Counted from the first letter of the stretch, positions 42,677-52,432 are shown. The stretch: DNA of 64,000 nucleotides from Mycolicibacterium peregrinum (GCF_001665785.1 NZ_LZSO01000010.1:62001-126000); one strand, 5' to 3'. Translations and numbers: made by a program. The notes: generated from the letters alone by a model not told the origin.

Positions 42677-43834
42677 TCACTTCGCGGGCGCGTAGTTCGG
42701 CCGGCCCAGGCCCAGCGCCTGCTGGGCGATCATGTTGCGGAACACCTCGAGGGTCCCGCCGTAGATACCGGTCGGACCAGCCAGCCGGAAGATGTACTCG
42801 GCGGCACCGTCGTCGACGGCACCGGCCGTTCCGACCGGCAGCGCGCCGGCGGAGCCGACGATATCCATCAGGTCCGGCGACACATCCCGCATGGTCTGGG
42901 CGATCGCGACACGGCCGTACATGTCGGGACTGCTCAGGGCGGCCTCCAACCGGGCGACGCCCCGGCCCAGCCGGTAACGCGACGCCGCGTCGTCCGGGGC
43001 CACGGCCGCGACGCGGTCCACCGCCTCTGCCATCAAGGTGATGTGCTCGGTCATCGTGGCGAGCTTCTGCAAGCCTCGGGTCTCGCGTTCGAAGGTGCCG
43101 TGTTCGAGTTCGAGCGCCCCACGCAGCACCGTCCAGCCGCCGTTGACGTCGCCGACGCGGTACCGGTCGCTCACCCGGACGTCGCTGTAATAGGTGATGT
43201 TGGTGCGGTCCCCGTCGACAGTGCGGATCGGCTGGATCTCGACACCCTCGGAATCCAGCGGCACCAGGAACATCGTGAGGCTCTTGTGTTTGGGCGCGGC
43301 GGGGTCGGTGTTGGTCAGCAGGAACACGTATTGGGCGTTGTGCGCATTCGAGGTGAACATCTTGGAGCCATTAATAACCCAAGTTGATCCATCCGCTTCC
43401 CTTACGGCGCGGGTCTTGCACGTCGCGACGTCGGACCCGCCTTCGGGTTCGGTGTAGCCAAGGCACAGCCGCAGGCGCCCGTCCAACACACCGGGCAGTA
43501 CCTCGTCGAGAAGCTCGCGTGAGGCGAACTTCTCGATCGAATGCGCGACCATCGCGGTCGTTCCCCAGTGGAACCAGGGGGTGTGCGCCCGGCCCACTTC
43601 CAGCTCCCAGATGCGGCGCCGGACCGCGCTGAATCCGCCGTCGGCCTCGGCCTGGTAGTCACCGGCCAGGTACCCGGCCTGCCCCAGGGCCAGATGCACT
43701 GCCTCGTCGAAGTTCTCGCCGGTCTCGCGGTCACGCTGGATTACCTCGTCGGTGACCACCTCGGCCAGGAAGGCCCTCAGCTCATCCCGGAAGGCCTGGT
43801 CTTCCTCGGAGAGCTCGACGTGGGAGAAGTCCAT
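42677..43834 (-). CDS. Acyl-CoA dehydrogenase
   Basis: FAD-dependent acyl-CoA dehydrogenase of 385 residues: LCLGYTEPEGGSDVATCKTRAV near 130-151, INGSKMFTSNAHNAQYVFLLTNTD, and AGPTGIYGGTLEVFRNMIAQQALGL at the C-terminus, in the manner of FadE proteins of steroid/side-chain pathways. The ATG overlaps the MFS stop by one base (TGATG). It belongs to a transporter/lipid operon, so it may desaturate an acyl chain destined for export. Confidence 0.9.
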   Translation of the reverse strand: MDFSHVELSEEDQAFRDELRAFLAEVVTDEVIQRDRETGENFDEAVHLALGQAGYLAGDYQAEADGGFSAVRRRIWELEVGRAHTPWFHWGTTAMVAHSIEKFASRELLDEVLPGVLDGRLRLCLGYTEPEGGSDVATCKTRAVREADGSTWVINGSKMFTSNAHNAQYVFLLTNTDPAAPKHKSLTMFLVPLDSEGVEIQPIRTVDGDRTNITYYSDVRVSDRYRVGDVNGGWTVLRGALELEHGTFERETRGLQKLATMTEHITLMAEAVDRVAAVAPDDAASRYRLGRGVARLEAALSSPDMYGRVAIAQTMRDVSPDLMDIVGSAGALPVGTAGAVDDGAAEYIFRLAGPTGIYGGTLEVFRNMIAQQALGLGRPNYAPAK

Positions 43835-45057
43835 CAGGACACCGTGACACTTTTATCGTCATTTGTAAATATGGCCGGGCGACGGCGCAGCAGTAGCAGA
43901 AGGGCGCCTCCGACGAATGCGGCGACTCCCGCCAACACCAGAAACCCGTCGAAGCTGTTGGTGGCAACCAACATACGACTGAGCACCACGGCCCCCACCG
44001 CCGACGAGACGCCGATCACCGCGGACAGGATGCTGAGGACGGTGCTGTACACGCCGAGGCTGAAGTGGCGCGCCACCAGGTACGCGATGACATCTCCTTC
44101 GGCTCCCCAGGCCGCGCCGAGACAGCAGACGGCCACGGTGAGGACACCGATGCCGTCCCACGGCGACGCGATGAGCAGGCAGCCAAGACCCGGCAGTGCC
44201 ATCGCCACCGCAGCGACCACCTGCGCGGGCAGCCGATCGAGCGCCACGCCGCACACGAAGCGACCGACGATGACGGCGGTCGCGAACACCGTGATGAGCA
44301 CCGCGACATCGGCGCCGGCCCCGGCGTCACCGAGCATGATCCCGAGTTGGGTGGTGGTGACCGAGTGGTACAGGTTGCACAACAAGACACCGGTCAACAG
44401 AATCCAGAAGACCCTGCTGCGCCCGATGGCGCGGTAATCCTTGCCGGCCTTACGTTCTCCCGCGATCGGCGCCGACTCACCGTTGCGTCCGGGCACGAGC
44501 ACCAGGGCGATGACGCCGATGAGCGCGATGGTGGCCGCGATGGCCAGACACCCGACCCGCCAACCAAAGGTGCGGTTGACGACATCGAGCGCCGGAGCGC
44601 CGATGGCGCCCAGCAGCGGCGGGCCGGAGATCGCGATGGCCAGGGCCAGACCCCGGGCTGCCTGGAAACGTGTCGCGACCAGCCTGCTGTAGATCGCCGG
44701 CGTCGTGGTCACCCCGAGCGCGATGAGGGCGACGTTGATCGCGAAGTACTGCCAGATGGGTCCGGACATGATCGCGTACGCAATCCAGCACGCAGGCAGT
44801 CCGACGACGCCGACCGCAGCAATCCGCCGCACCCCGAACAGATCGGCGAGGCGGCCGTAGAACGGCAGGAACACGAACGTCAGCAACGTGATCGCGCCGG
44901 TAAGGGCGAAATCCGAGCGACTCCACCCGAATGCCGCGAGGAACTGCGGCCCCATCGCGGCATTCGTGTAGGCACTCAGGCTCAGGCCGGCACTGAGTCC
45001 GGCGGTGGCGGCAGCGAGCGGCTGCCAGTGGGTACGCAGCTCGCCGAAGTAGCTCAT
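43834..45057 (-). CDS. MFS transporter
   Basis: Major-facilitator protein of 407 residues with about 12 membrane segments. Conserved loop GRLADLFGVRRIAAVG (about 68-83) between segments 2 and 3. Substrate unknown. It sits 11 bp downstream of mmpL and overlaps the acyl-CoA dehydrogenase start, so it is co-translated with it. Acid- or drug-export relatives exist, but nothing specific is visible. Confidence 0.88.
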   Translation of the reverse strand: MSYFGELRTHWQPLAAATAGLSAGLSLSAYTNAAMGPQFLAAFGWSRSDFALTGAITLLTFVFLPFYGRLADLFGVRRIAAVGVVGLPACWIAYAIMSGPIWQYFAINVALIALGVTTTPAIYSRLVATRFQAARGLALAIAISGPPLLGAIGAPALDVVNRTFGWRVGCLAIAATIALIGVIALVLVPGRNGESAPIAGERKAGKDYRAIGRSRVFWILLTGVLLCNLYHSVTTTQLGIMLGDAGAGADVAVLITVFATAVIVGRFVCGVALDRLPAQVVAAVAMALPGLGCLLIASPWDGIGVLTVAVCCLGAAWGAEGDVIAYLVARHFSLGVYSTVLSILSAVIGVSSAVGAVVLSRMLVATNSFDGFLVLAGVAAFVGGALLLLLRRRPAIFTNDDKSVTVS

Positions 45058-45068
45058 CGCCGGTGAAT

Positions 45069-47978
45069 CTAGTTGGTGGTCACCGGAATGGCCGCGGTGT
45101 CCTCATCGTCGGCGCGGGGCGGACGCGGTGGCGCCGGCTTGCGGAAGTGGTGGTCCCCGCGGGGATACACCACCTGCGGCCACCAGAACCATCTGCCAAG
45201 CAGGGTGGCGATGGACGGCATCAGCAGCGACCGCACGATGAAGGTGTCGATCAGCAGGCCGATCGCGATGGTCGAGCCCATCTGGGCCAGCACAATCAGG
45301 TTGCTCGCCATCATGCCGGCCATCGTGGCCGCGAACACCAGACCGGCCGAGGTGACCACGCCGCCGGTGCCGGCCATGGACCGGATGATGCCGGTCTTCA
45401 GGCCGGCGTGGATCTCGTCCTGGAATCGGGATACCAGCAGCAGGTTGTAGTCAGATCCGACGGCCAGCAAGATGATCACCGACATCAGCATCACCAGCCA
45501 GTGCACTGGCATCCCGAACAGGTCCTGCCACAACAACACCGAGATGCCGAACGACGCGGCGATCGAACTGCCGGCCGTCAGCACGATGGTCAACGCGGCC
45601 ACCGCACTGCGGGTCAGAATGAGCATGATCATGAAGATCAGCGTCAGCGCCGACACCACCGCGATCATCAGATCGTAACGGGCGCCGTCGGACATGTCCT
45701 TGTAGGTCGCCGCCACACCGCCGAGATAGATCTTGGCGTCCGACAGCGACGACATCTTCAGGGCCTCCTGGGCGGCCTTGCGCTCGGACTCGACTCGTGC
45801 GATCCCGTCCACCGTCGCCGGGTCGGTCTGGTGGGTGATGAACATGCGGGCGGACTTACCGTCCGGCGACAGGAACATCTTGAGGCCGCGCTCGAAATCC
45901 GGGTTCGTGAAGGCTTCCGGGGGCAGATAGAACAGGTCGTCGTTCTTGGCGTCGTCGAAGGCCGCACCCATTGACAGCGCGGTGTCGTTCATCGCCTGCA
46001 TCTGGTCGATCAGGGCCTTTTGCGAGTTGTACGACGCCAGCGACAGGTCCCGGCTGGTTTCCATCGACGCGATCGTCTCCGGAAGCAGCGCAGTCAGCTT
46101 GGGCGCCAGGTCCGCCAGTTGGTCGGTGTTGACCTGGACCGACGAGGTCTTGTCGGTCAGCTCGTCGATCCCGTCGAGAGCGTCGAAGACCGACCGGGCC
46201 GCGGAGCACATCGGGATGTCGAAGCAGTGCGGTTCCCAGTAGAAGTAGTTGCGCATGGGCCGGAACTGATCGTCGAAGTTCGCGATGTTGTCCCGCATCT
46301 TCTTGGTGACCTCGAGCAGCTCCTGCGACTTCGCCGCGGAGTCCTGGGTGAGGCGGGTCTGTTCGAGCGAGAGCTGGTATTGCCTCTTCATGATGTCGAT
46401 CGAGGTGTTGGTCGCGTCGATCATCCGAAGCTGGTCGTCGAGTTGCTTGCGCTGGAACGGCAGGTTCATATTGCTGGTCTGCCCCGAGATACTGGTCTGG
46501 AACGGAATCGAGCTGTGCTGGATGGGGATTCCCAGCGGCCGGGTGATGCTCTGCACCATCGCGATACCTTCGGCGTGCATCACGTTGCTCGAAATCTTGT
46601 TCAGCACAAGCATGTCGGCGGGATTGCGCATGTCATGGGTGGACTCGACCATCAGGATGTCGGGGTTCATCCTGGCCTGGGAGAAGTGCCGGTCGGCAGC
46701 GGCGAAACCTACGTTCACCGGGGCGTCCTCGGGCAGGTAGTACCGGTCGTTGTAGGCCGGCTTGTATCCGGGGATGGCCACCACCCCGATCAGCACGATG
46801 AACAGGCTGGTCACGAAAATCGGTGCGGGCCAACGCACCACCGCGGTGCCGACCTTGCGCCAGAACTTGCTCTGCGGGGGCCGCTTGGACTCGTACAGCC
46901 CGACACGGCTGCCGAGGTAGAGCACCGCCGGGCCGAGCGTGACGGAGATGACCACGACCACGACCATGCCGATCGCGACGGGGGCACCCATGGTGGAGAA
47001 GTAGGGCAGTCGCGCGAAGCTGAGGCAGTAGGTCGCTCCGGCGATGGTCAAACCGGAACCCACGATGACGGGCGCCACCGATTTGAAGGTCGCGTAGTAG
47101 GAGTCATCCCGGTCCAGGCCCATGCCGCGGTCTTCGCGGTACCGGCCGAAGATGAAGATGCCGTAGTCGGTGGCGGCGGCGATGGCCAGCATCGTCAGGA
47201 TGTTGCCCGCGAAGGTGGTCAACCCGAACACGTCGTGCATCGCCAGCACGGACACCACGCCGCGGGCGGTCAGCAGCGCCAGAAACGTCAGGAACAACTG
47301 GATCAGCGTGGTCCTGATCGACCGATAGACCACCAGAAGCATGGCTGCGATGGCGACCAGGGTGATCAGGGTGATCTCGGCCAGGCTCGCGTTGCCGATG
47401 ACGTGCATGTCATTGGTCAGGGCGGCAGGGCCGGCGACGTGCGCCTGCACCCCGGGCGGAGCCTTCGTCTCCTCGATGACCTTGCGGACGGCTTCGACGC
47501 CCTCGTTGGCGAGCGTCATACCTTGCTCGCCGGCGAGGTTGATCATCACGTACGACGCTTTGCCGTCGGCGCTCTGCGCGCCGGCCGCGGTCAGCGTGTC
47601 ACCCCAGAAGTCCTGGATGTGCTGGATGTGCTCGGGATCCTGCTGCAGCTTGTGGATGATCTCGTCGTAGTACTGGTGCGCGTCCGGGCCCAGCGGCTCC
47701 TGGCCCTCGATGACGATCATGATCGTGCTGTTGGAGTTGAACTCCTTGAAGTTGGCGCCCATCAACTTCATCGCCTGCATCGACGGGGCGTCCTCGGGCG
47801 CCATCGGTGCGGCGTGCAATTCGCCGACGACCTCCAGCTGCGGCGCGATCACGTTAACCACGACCGCGATCGCGATCCAGATCAGGATGATCGGCCACGC
47901 CAGAATGCGGAGCAGGTGCGGGACGGTAGGTCGCTTCGGCTTGTCCGTGGACTCGGACGAGGTGACGGATGTGGTCAT
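45069..47978 (-). CDS. MmpL-family RND lipid transporter
   Basis: Mycobacterial membrane protein large, 969 residues, an RND transporter using proton flow to move lipids or siderophores to the cell surface. Membrane segment near 30-50, then a large extracytoplasmic loop, five more spans with GNILTMLAIAAATDYGIFIFGRYRED (the DY pair of the proton relay), a second long loop (about 400-720 with coiled-coil QLDDQLRMIDATN and the two Cys of WEPHCFDIPMCSAA), and the C-terminal spans with AVGSDYNLLLVSRF. The start overlaps the mmpS stop (ATGA). Confidence 0.95.
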   Translation of the reverse strand: MTTSVTSSESTDKPKRPTVPHLLRILAWPIILIWIAIAVVVNVIAPQLEVVGELHAAPMAPEDAPSMQAMKLMGANFKEFNSNSTIMIVIEGQEPLGPDAHQYYDEIIHKLQQDPEHIQHIQDFWGDTLTAAGAQSADGKASYVMINLAGEQGMTLANEGVEAVRKVIEETKAPPGVQAHVAGPAALTNDMHVIGNASLAEITLITLVAIAAMLLVVYRSIRTTLIQLFLTFLALLTARGVVSVLAMHDVFGLTTFAGNILTMLAIAAATDYGIFIFGRYREDRGMGLDRDDSYYATFKSVAPVIVGSGLTIAGATYCLSFARLPYFSTMGAPVAIGMVVVVVISVTLGPAVLYLGSRVGLYESKRPPQSKFWRKVGTAVVRWPAPIFVTSLFIVLIGVVAIPGYKPAYNDRYYLPEDAPVNVGFAAADRHFSQARMNPDILMVESTHDMRNPADMLVLNKISSNVMHAEGIAMVQSITRPLGIPIQHSSIPFQTSISGQTSNMNLPFQRKQLDDQLRMIDATNTSIDIMKRQYQLSLEQTRLTQDSAAKSQELLEVTKKMRDNIANFDDQFRPMRNYFYWEPHCFDIPMCSAARSVFDALDGIDELTDKTSSVQVNTDQLADLAPKLTALLPETIASMETSRDLSLASYNSQKALIDQMQAMNDTALSMGAAFDDAKNDDLFYLPPEAFTNPDFERGLKMFLSPDGKSARMFITHQTDPATVDGIARVESERKAAQEALKMSSLSDAKIYLGGVAATYKDMSDGARYDLMIAVVSALTLIFMIMLILTRSAVAALTIVLTAGSSIAASFGISVLLWQDLFGMPVHWLVMLMSVIILLAVGSDYNLLLVSRFQDEIHAGLKTGIIRSMAGTGGVVTSAGLVFAATMAGMMASNLIVLAQMGSTIAIGLLIDTFIVRSLLMPSIATLLGRWFWWPQVVYPRGDHHFRKPAPPRPPRADDEDTAAIPVTTN

Positions 47979-48430
47979 GCGGACTTCACCAGGCAGTAGG
48001 TCTGGGCGTTGACGCCATTGGCGGATTGCTCCTCGCGGACAGTGCCGTTGACGGTGACACGGCACCCGATGTGGTCGCCGCTGCTTTCACTGTCGCTGCG
48101 CGCCATCAGGTTCGCGCTGACGGTCGGCAACGTGGTGGACAAGGTGACGGACCAGGGCAGCTGGGCGTTGACCGAGTGCACCTTGGCGTCCGGATCGAAA
48201 TAGCTGATCTCGGCGGAAGTCCCGGGCGGTCCGTACACCTCGTACAAGACCACCTTGGGGTTGAACTGGACGATCTCGATCCCGGCGCCGGCATTCGCGT
48301 TGAGATCCTCCGAGCCGAACATCCGGTGCAGTCGTGAGACCACCAGGCCCGATATGGCCAGTACGACAATCAGAACCACTGGAATCCATGCGTGTTTCAA
48401 CAGACGACGAGCACCCCGACCAGGACTCAC
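47975..48430 (-). CDS. MmpS-family accessory protein
   Basis: Mycobacterial membrane protein small, 151 residues, the periplasmic partner of the MmpL encoded after it. N-terminal membrane anchor WIPVVLIVVLAISGLVVSRL (about 15-34), then the beta-rich MmpS domain with KVVLYEVYGPPGTSAEISYFD, PWSVTLSTTLPTV and GCRVTVNG...TYCLVKSA (two Cys for the conserved disulfide). The start is GTG at 48430 with GGAGG and a 5-nt spacer. It shares a 245-bp gap with the divergent sigma gene and shows an AT-rich stretch (48488-48512). Confidence 0.9.
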   Translation of the reverse strand: MSPGRGARRLLKHAWIPVVLIVVLAISGLVVSRLHRMFGSEDLNANAGAGIEIVQFNPKVVLYEVYGPPGTSAEISYFDPDAKVHSVNAQLPWSVTLSTTLPTVSANLMARSDSESSGDHIGCRVTVNGTVREEQSANGVNAQTYCLVKSA

Positions 48431-48635
48431 CGGTACCTCCAGACGATTACCCGAACCCGCCGACAGCGATGACGCTTCGGCGCTCGGCGAATTAGTTCGA
48501 ATAACTATGTACAGCGCGGGAAACTTTACACCCGCCGACAACCCACCGCAGCAGCAGCCCATTCCCGCGAAGCGCCCAAGCGTCCGGAATACGGCCCCGC
48601 CGATTACCACCCCACTACCTAGATGAGCTATTATT

Positions 48636-48656
48636 ATGCATAGACTTTCTATACAT
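48636..48656. promoter_or_regulatory. Near-palindrome upstream of the sigma gene
   Basis: ATGCATAG-N5-CTATACAT, one mismatch in 8-bp arms, in an AT-rich stretch 19 bp upstream of the TTG start of the ECF sigma gene. It may be part of its promoter or an operator; it overlaps the only AT-rich -10-like DNA in the 245-bp intergenic region. Confidence 0.35.
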
Positions 48657-48675
48657 TGGCGGAGGTGTTCCTCAA

Positions 48676-49293
48676 TTGACCGTTGACGTTGACTCACCCG
48701 CCGATCGACACGACAACAACCAGTTCGTCGACACCGTGATGCCCTGTATCGAGCAGATCCGACGTCGCGCACAACGGCTGACCACCAGCGGCTACGATGC
48801 GGATGATCTGCTGCAAGAGACATTGCTCAAGGCCTACAGCGGATTTCACACCTTCGAACCGGGCTCCAATGCACGCGCGTGGCTGTTCCGGATCATGTAC
48901 AACAACTGGGTCACCACTTACCGCATGCGCCAACGCGGGGTGTCCGAGCAGCTGTGTGAGGACTTCACCGACTGGCAGCTGTCCGCCGAGGCGCGCCACA
49001 CCTCGTTGGGTCTGCGGTCCGCGGAAGTGGAGGCGATCGAGGCGATGCGCGATGACGAGATCGCCGATGCGCTCGGCGCCATTCCCGCAGTCAATCGTGT
49101 GACGGTGTACCTCGCCGACGTCGAGGGCTACCCCTACCGCGACATCGCCTCTCTCATGGGGACTCCCATCGGGACCGTGATGTCGAGACTGGCACGGGGG
49201 CGAAAACGACTGCGGGAGCTGCTCAGTGAGGTGGCAAAGGATCGAGGTCTGCTTCGTACCCCAGCAGCCGGTCCAAATCCTCGACCGCAATAG
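48676..49293 (+). CDS. ECF RNA polymerase sigma factor, SigH-like (first copy)
   Basis: Extracytoplasmic-function sigma factor of 205 residues. Region 2: RAQRLTTSGYDADDLLQETLLKAYSGFHTFEPGSNARAWLFRIMYNNWVTTYR (about 33-84); region 4: LADVEGYPYRDIASLMGTPIGTVMSRLARGRKRLRELL (about 146-184). It resembles SigH throughout but lacks an RshA-type anti-sigma gene next to it. The start is TTG at 48676 with GGAGG and a 10-nt spacer. It ends 71 bp inside the convergent aspartase gene. The mmpS operon is divergent and a possible target. Confidence 0.88.
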   Translation: MTVDVDSPADRHDNNQFVDTVMPCIEQIRRRAQRLTTSGYDADDLLQETLLKAYSGFHTFEPGSNARAWLFRIMYNNWVTTYRMRQRGVSEQLCEDFTDWQLSAEARHTSLGLRSAEVEAIEAMRDDEIADALGAIPAVNRVTVYLADVEGYPYRDIASLMGTPIGTVMSRLARGRKRLRELLSEVAKDRGLLRTPAAGPNPRPQ

Positions 49294-50629
49294 ATCCGGT
49301 CGCCAGTGCCAGCTCCCGCACCTCACCCCGGCCGTCCAGCACGGCGGCCACGACCTCACTGGCACGCCGGTAGCCCAGCAGCGGAATCAGTGCGGTGACG
49401 ACGCCGGCATTACGCGCCGTCACCGCCTGCAGGTGTTCCCGGTTGACGTCGATCCCGTCAACACAGTGGGTGCGCAGCGTGTCGAACGCTCGGCGCATCC
49501 ACCCGATCGACTGCAGCAGACCGTGGCAGATGATCGGTTCGAACGCGTTGAGCTGAAGCTGTCCCGCCTCAGCCGCCATGGTGACGGTGACGTCGGTGCC
49601 GATCACCGTGAACGCGACCTGGTTGACCATTTCCGGGATGACCGGGTTGACCTTTCCCGGCATCAGGCTGGATCCGGCCTGTCTTGCCGGCAAACGTAAT
49701 TCACCCAAACCGGCCTGTGGTCCCGAGCACAGCAGCCGTAAGTCGTTGCAGATCTTGGATACTTTGACCGCGGTGCGTTTGAGCACTCCCGAGAGGTTGA
49801 GAAAGGAGCCGGTGTCCGACGTGGCCTCCACGAGATCGGTTGCGGTCGTGACCCGCACGCCTGTGATCGCCCGCAGGTGACGGACCACTGCCGATGGATA
49901 ACCGGGGGCACTCGTGATACCGGTACCGATTGCTGTTGCTCCCAAGTTGATCTCGCAGAGCAGTTCCCGCGCATCGGCCATTCGTGCGAGTTCCTCGGCC
50001 AGGGTCGATCGCCAGGCACCGAACTCCTGCCCTACCGTCATCGGAACAGCGTCCTGCAGTTGCGTACGTCCGATCTTGGGGACGTCGGCGAACTCGACGG
50101 CCTTGGCGCCAAACGCGTCTGCCAACGCACTGACAGCCACGGACAACCCGTCGAGCGCCGACACCAATGCCAGCTTGACCGCCGTCGGGTACACGTCGTT
50201 GGTCGACTGCCCCCGATTCACGTGATCGTTGGGGTGTATCCGGTCGTAACCGCCCAGCGGAAATCCGAGCAGTTCCAGCGCCCGGTTGGCGATCACCTCG
50301 TTGACGTTCATGTTCGTCGATGTACCGGCCCCGCCTTGCACCACGTCGACGACGAACTCATGATCCAGGCGCCCGTCGATGACCTCCTGACAGGCCCGGT
50401 CGATGGCGTCCGACCGGTCGGCGTCGAGCACCCCGAGCTCGCGGTTTGCGCGTGCCGCCGCCTGCTTGACGGCTCCCAGGGCCGCGATGAGCGGCCGGTG
50501 GGCTGCCAGCGTGATACCGCTGACCTGGAAATTCTCTACTGCGCGGGCGGTGTGCACACCCCAGTACGCGGCGGCCGGAATACTGCGGGCGCCAAGGAGA
50601 TCGCGCTCTGTCCGCACGTCCGGTTTCAT
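49223..50629 (-). CDS. Aspartate ammonia-lyase-type lyase
   Basis: Class II aspartase/fumarase-superfamily lyase of 468 residues. Seen: QGGAGTSTNMNVNEV near 98-112, NDHVNRGQSTND near 134-145, GRTQLQDAVPMTVGQEF (Gln in TQLQD favours aspartase over fumarase, which has THLQD), and the SS-loop signature GSSLMPGKVNPV at 319-330. It would release fumarate and ammonia (or an amine) from aspartate or an N-substituted aspartate. ATG at 50629 overlaps the M20 stop. Last gene of the HpaB operon. Confidence 0.9.
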   Translation of the reverse strand: MKPDVRTERDLLGARSIPAAAYWGVHTARAVENFQVSGITLAAHRPLIAALGAVKQAAARANRELGVLDADRSDAIDRACQEVIDGRLDHEFVVDVVQGGAGTSTNMNVNEVIANRALELLGFPLGGYDRIHPNDHVNRGQSTNDVYPTAVKLALVSALDGLSVAVSALADAFGAKAVEFADVPKIGRTQLQDAVPMTVGQEFGAWRSTLAEELARMADARELLCEINLGATAIGTGITSAPGYPSAVVRHLRAITGVRVTTATDLVEATSDTGSFLNLSGVLKRTAVKVSKICNDLRLLCSGPQAGLGELRLPARQAGSSLMPGKVNPVIPEMVNQVAFTVIGTDVTVTMAAEAGQLQLNAFEPIICHGLLQSIGWMRRAFDTLRTHCVDGIDVNREHLQAVTARNAGVVTALIPLLGYRRASEVVAAVLDGRGEVRELALATGSIAVEDLDRLLGYEADLDPLPPH

Positions 50630-51768
50630 CGTCCTGACCGTCCGTCGAACAGATCGAGCGCGGTCCAGGCCAGCGCGACGGCGCCGTCGTGGATCGCGCG
50701 CTCGGCCTGGCGCCCGACGCAGTGGTCGGCGAACTCCCGCTGGTGGTTCAGCGCGGGCAGCGAACCGATCCCGATGTAGGGGTGGATCGCCGGGACCACC
50801 TGCGAGACGTTTCCCATGTCGGTCGACGCACGGTTCATCCGGCTGGCCTGTTCTCCGGAGTCGAAGCTGCGGCCCAGCGCCTCGGCGTTGCGACGGTAGG
50901 CCGCCAGAGCTCTTTCATCGGTACGGAACTCGGCATACGGCTTGCTTTCCGGCCGCACCGACACCTCGCATCCGCTGGCCAGTGCTCCCGCTTCGAAACA
51001 GCGCCATATCCGCGGCTCCAGGTCGGCAAGCTCGGCCAGCGACCCGGCCCGGACATACCACCTGCCCCGGGTCCGCTCGGGTATCGCATTGGGTGCCTCC
51101 CCTCCGTCGGTCATCACTCCGTGCACCCGGACCGTTTCCGGGAGCTGTTGACGCAGCAGCCCGAGGGCGACCTGCGCAATGGTGAAGGCGTCGGCGGCAT
51201 TACGGCCATGTTCCGGATAGGCGGCGGCATGGGCGGCCTTGCCGGTGAAGGTGATCTCGGAGTGTGAAACAGCGAACGGCTGTGCCTCCGCCACGTCGAC
51301 GGGCGCCGGGTGGGCCATCATGGCCAGATCGAGACCGTGGAACGCGCCCCGCTCCAGCATCTCGATCTTGCCACCGCCACCCTCTTCGGCCGGGGTGCCG
51401 AACACCTCGACCGTCAGCCCTGCCTCGTCTGCGACGCGGGCCAGGGCCAGCGCGGCACCGACTGACATCGCCGCAATCAGGTTGTGCCCGCAGGCATGTC
51501 CGAGACCCGGTAGAGCGTCGTACTCGGCACACAGTCCGACGCGAACCGGCCCGTCGCCGTAACGGGCATGGAAGGCGGTATCCAATCCCAGAAAGGGCGT
51601 CGTTACCTCGAAACCCTCTTCGGCGAGATGTCCGCTCACCCAGGCGACAGCTTGGTGTTCGTTCCAGGCGGTCTCCGGATTGGCATGCAATTTTTCCGAC
51701 AGCGCGACCAACGACGGAAAAGCGGTCTCCACTACCGATTTCGCGAGGGCCCGGTGATCATTCGTCAC
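50626..51768 (-). CDS. M20-family amidohydrolase
   Basis: Zinc peptidase/amidohydrolase of 380 residues (aminoacylase, carboxypeptidase or related). Seen: NPETAWNEHQAV near the N-terminus, the metal-binding LGHACGHNLIAAM, the general-base Glu in GTPAEEGGGGK, AHAAAYPEHGRNAADA (dimer-domain His) and TDMGNVSQVVPAIHPYIGIG. Relatives split N-acyl amino acids or deaminate aromatic amines (for example 5-nitroanthranilate aminohydrolase). GTG at 51768 has GGAG with a 6-nt spacer and lies 11 bp inside the DUF1028 gene. Confidence 0.9.
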   Translation of the reverse strand: MTNDHRALAKSVVETAFPSLVALSEKLHANPETAWNEHQAVAWVSGHLAEEGFEVTTPFLGLDTAFHARYGDGPVRVGLCAEYDALPGLGHACGHNLIAAMSVGAALALARVADEAGLTVEVFGTPAEEGGGGKIEMLERGAFHGLDLAMMAHPAPVDVAEAQPFAVSHSEITFTGKAAHAAAYPEHGRNAADAFTIAQVALGLLRQQLPETVRVHGVMTDGGEAPNAIPERTRGRWYVRAGSLAELADLEPRIWRCFEAGALASGCEVSVRPESKPYAEFRTDERALAAYRRNAEALGRSFDSGEQASRMNRASTDMGNVSQVVPAIHPYIGIGSLPALNHQREFADHCVGRQAERAIHDGAVALAWTALDLFDGRSGR

Positions 51769-52432
51769 CCGGTACTCCGTATGACGGCGCCAGGTCGGGC
51801 CGGCGTGCCCGTAGCGTGTAGTCCTCGGCCTGGGGTTGCCACACCTGCCAGACCTCGGCCAGCCGGGCAATCGGGTCGTCGTCCCAATCCACTCGCAGGT
51901 CGGTCAGCGGCCATTCGGCGTCGGCGACCACCAGCAGGCCGCAGGAATGCACCGGCCCCTCTTCACCTCCGGCCTCCTCACCGGCCCGGAGCCCGGCAAG
52001 CAGCCGGTCCGCAAGGTGAAGGCCCGGGTCGGCTTCGAACGCCTCGATCATCGCCTGGGGCACCTTCTCCGAGCTCAGCAGATTGCCTGCCGCGATTGCA
52101 TTGACACCGGTCGCAACCACATGAGTGCCCAACGTGCTGGTCCCGGAGTGGGATGCCACGGCACCGGTGGCGTCGACGACGGTGAGCTGCCGGTATTCCG
52201 GGTACGCCGCGTGGGCCACCACGTGGTCCATCGCGGCCTGCGCCGGCATGCCCTCCGCGAGTCGGTCCAACAGCTTCGGCCCCAACGTGGGGTCGGTGAC
52301 ATTCTGCGTACAGGCCACCCCGACACCCGATCGCGCCCACACGCAACGGGACGCCACCGAGGGGCTCGAGGAGGTGACCACCGCACCGAACATCCCGGTC
52401 CGGGCACATCGCCCGGCCAGCGAGAACGTCAC
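51758..52432 (-). CDS. DUF1028 family protein
   Basis: Protein of 224 residues of the DUF1028 family (Ntn-hydrolase-like fold), of unknown reaction and often next to amidohydrolases. Seen: FSLAGRCARTGMFGAVVTSSSPSVASRC (N-terminal strand pair), GVGVACTQNVTDPTLGPKLLDRLAEGMPA, YRQLTVVDATGAVASHSG and NLLSSEKVPQAMIEAFEAD. GTG at 52432 overlaps the RidA stop (GTGA). The context in an amino-compound operon supports a hydrolytic role. Confidence 0.85.
   Translation of the reverse strand: MTFSLAGRCARTGMFGAVVTSSSPSVASRCVWARSGVGVACTQNVTDPTLGPKLLDRLAEGMPAQAAMDHVVAHAAYPEYRQLTVVDATGAVASHSGTSTLGTHVVATGVNAIAAGNLLSSEKVPQAMIEAFEADPGLHLADRLLAGLRAGEEAGGEEGPVHSCGLLVVADAEWPLTDLRVDWDDDPIARLAEVWQVWQPQAEDYTLRARRPDLAPSYGVPGDE

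Noticed and set aside
46020-47999. Long plus-strand open frame (659 residues)
   Set aside because: Antisense shadow of the MmpL gene, His/Asp/Arg-rich with no domain.
49223-49293. 71-bp convergent overlap of sigma and aspartase genes as possible mis-annotation
   Set aside because: Both C-termini lie in good coding sequence; tail-to-tail overlaps also occur elsewhere in this window.
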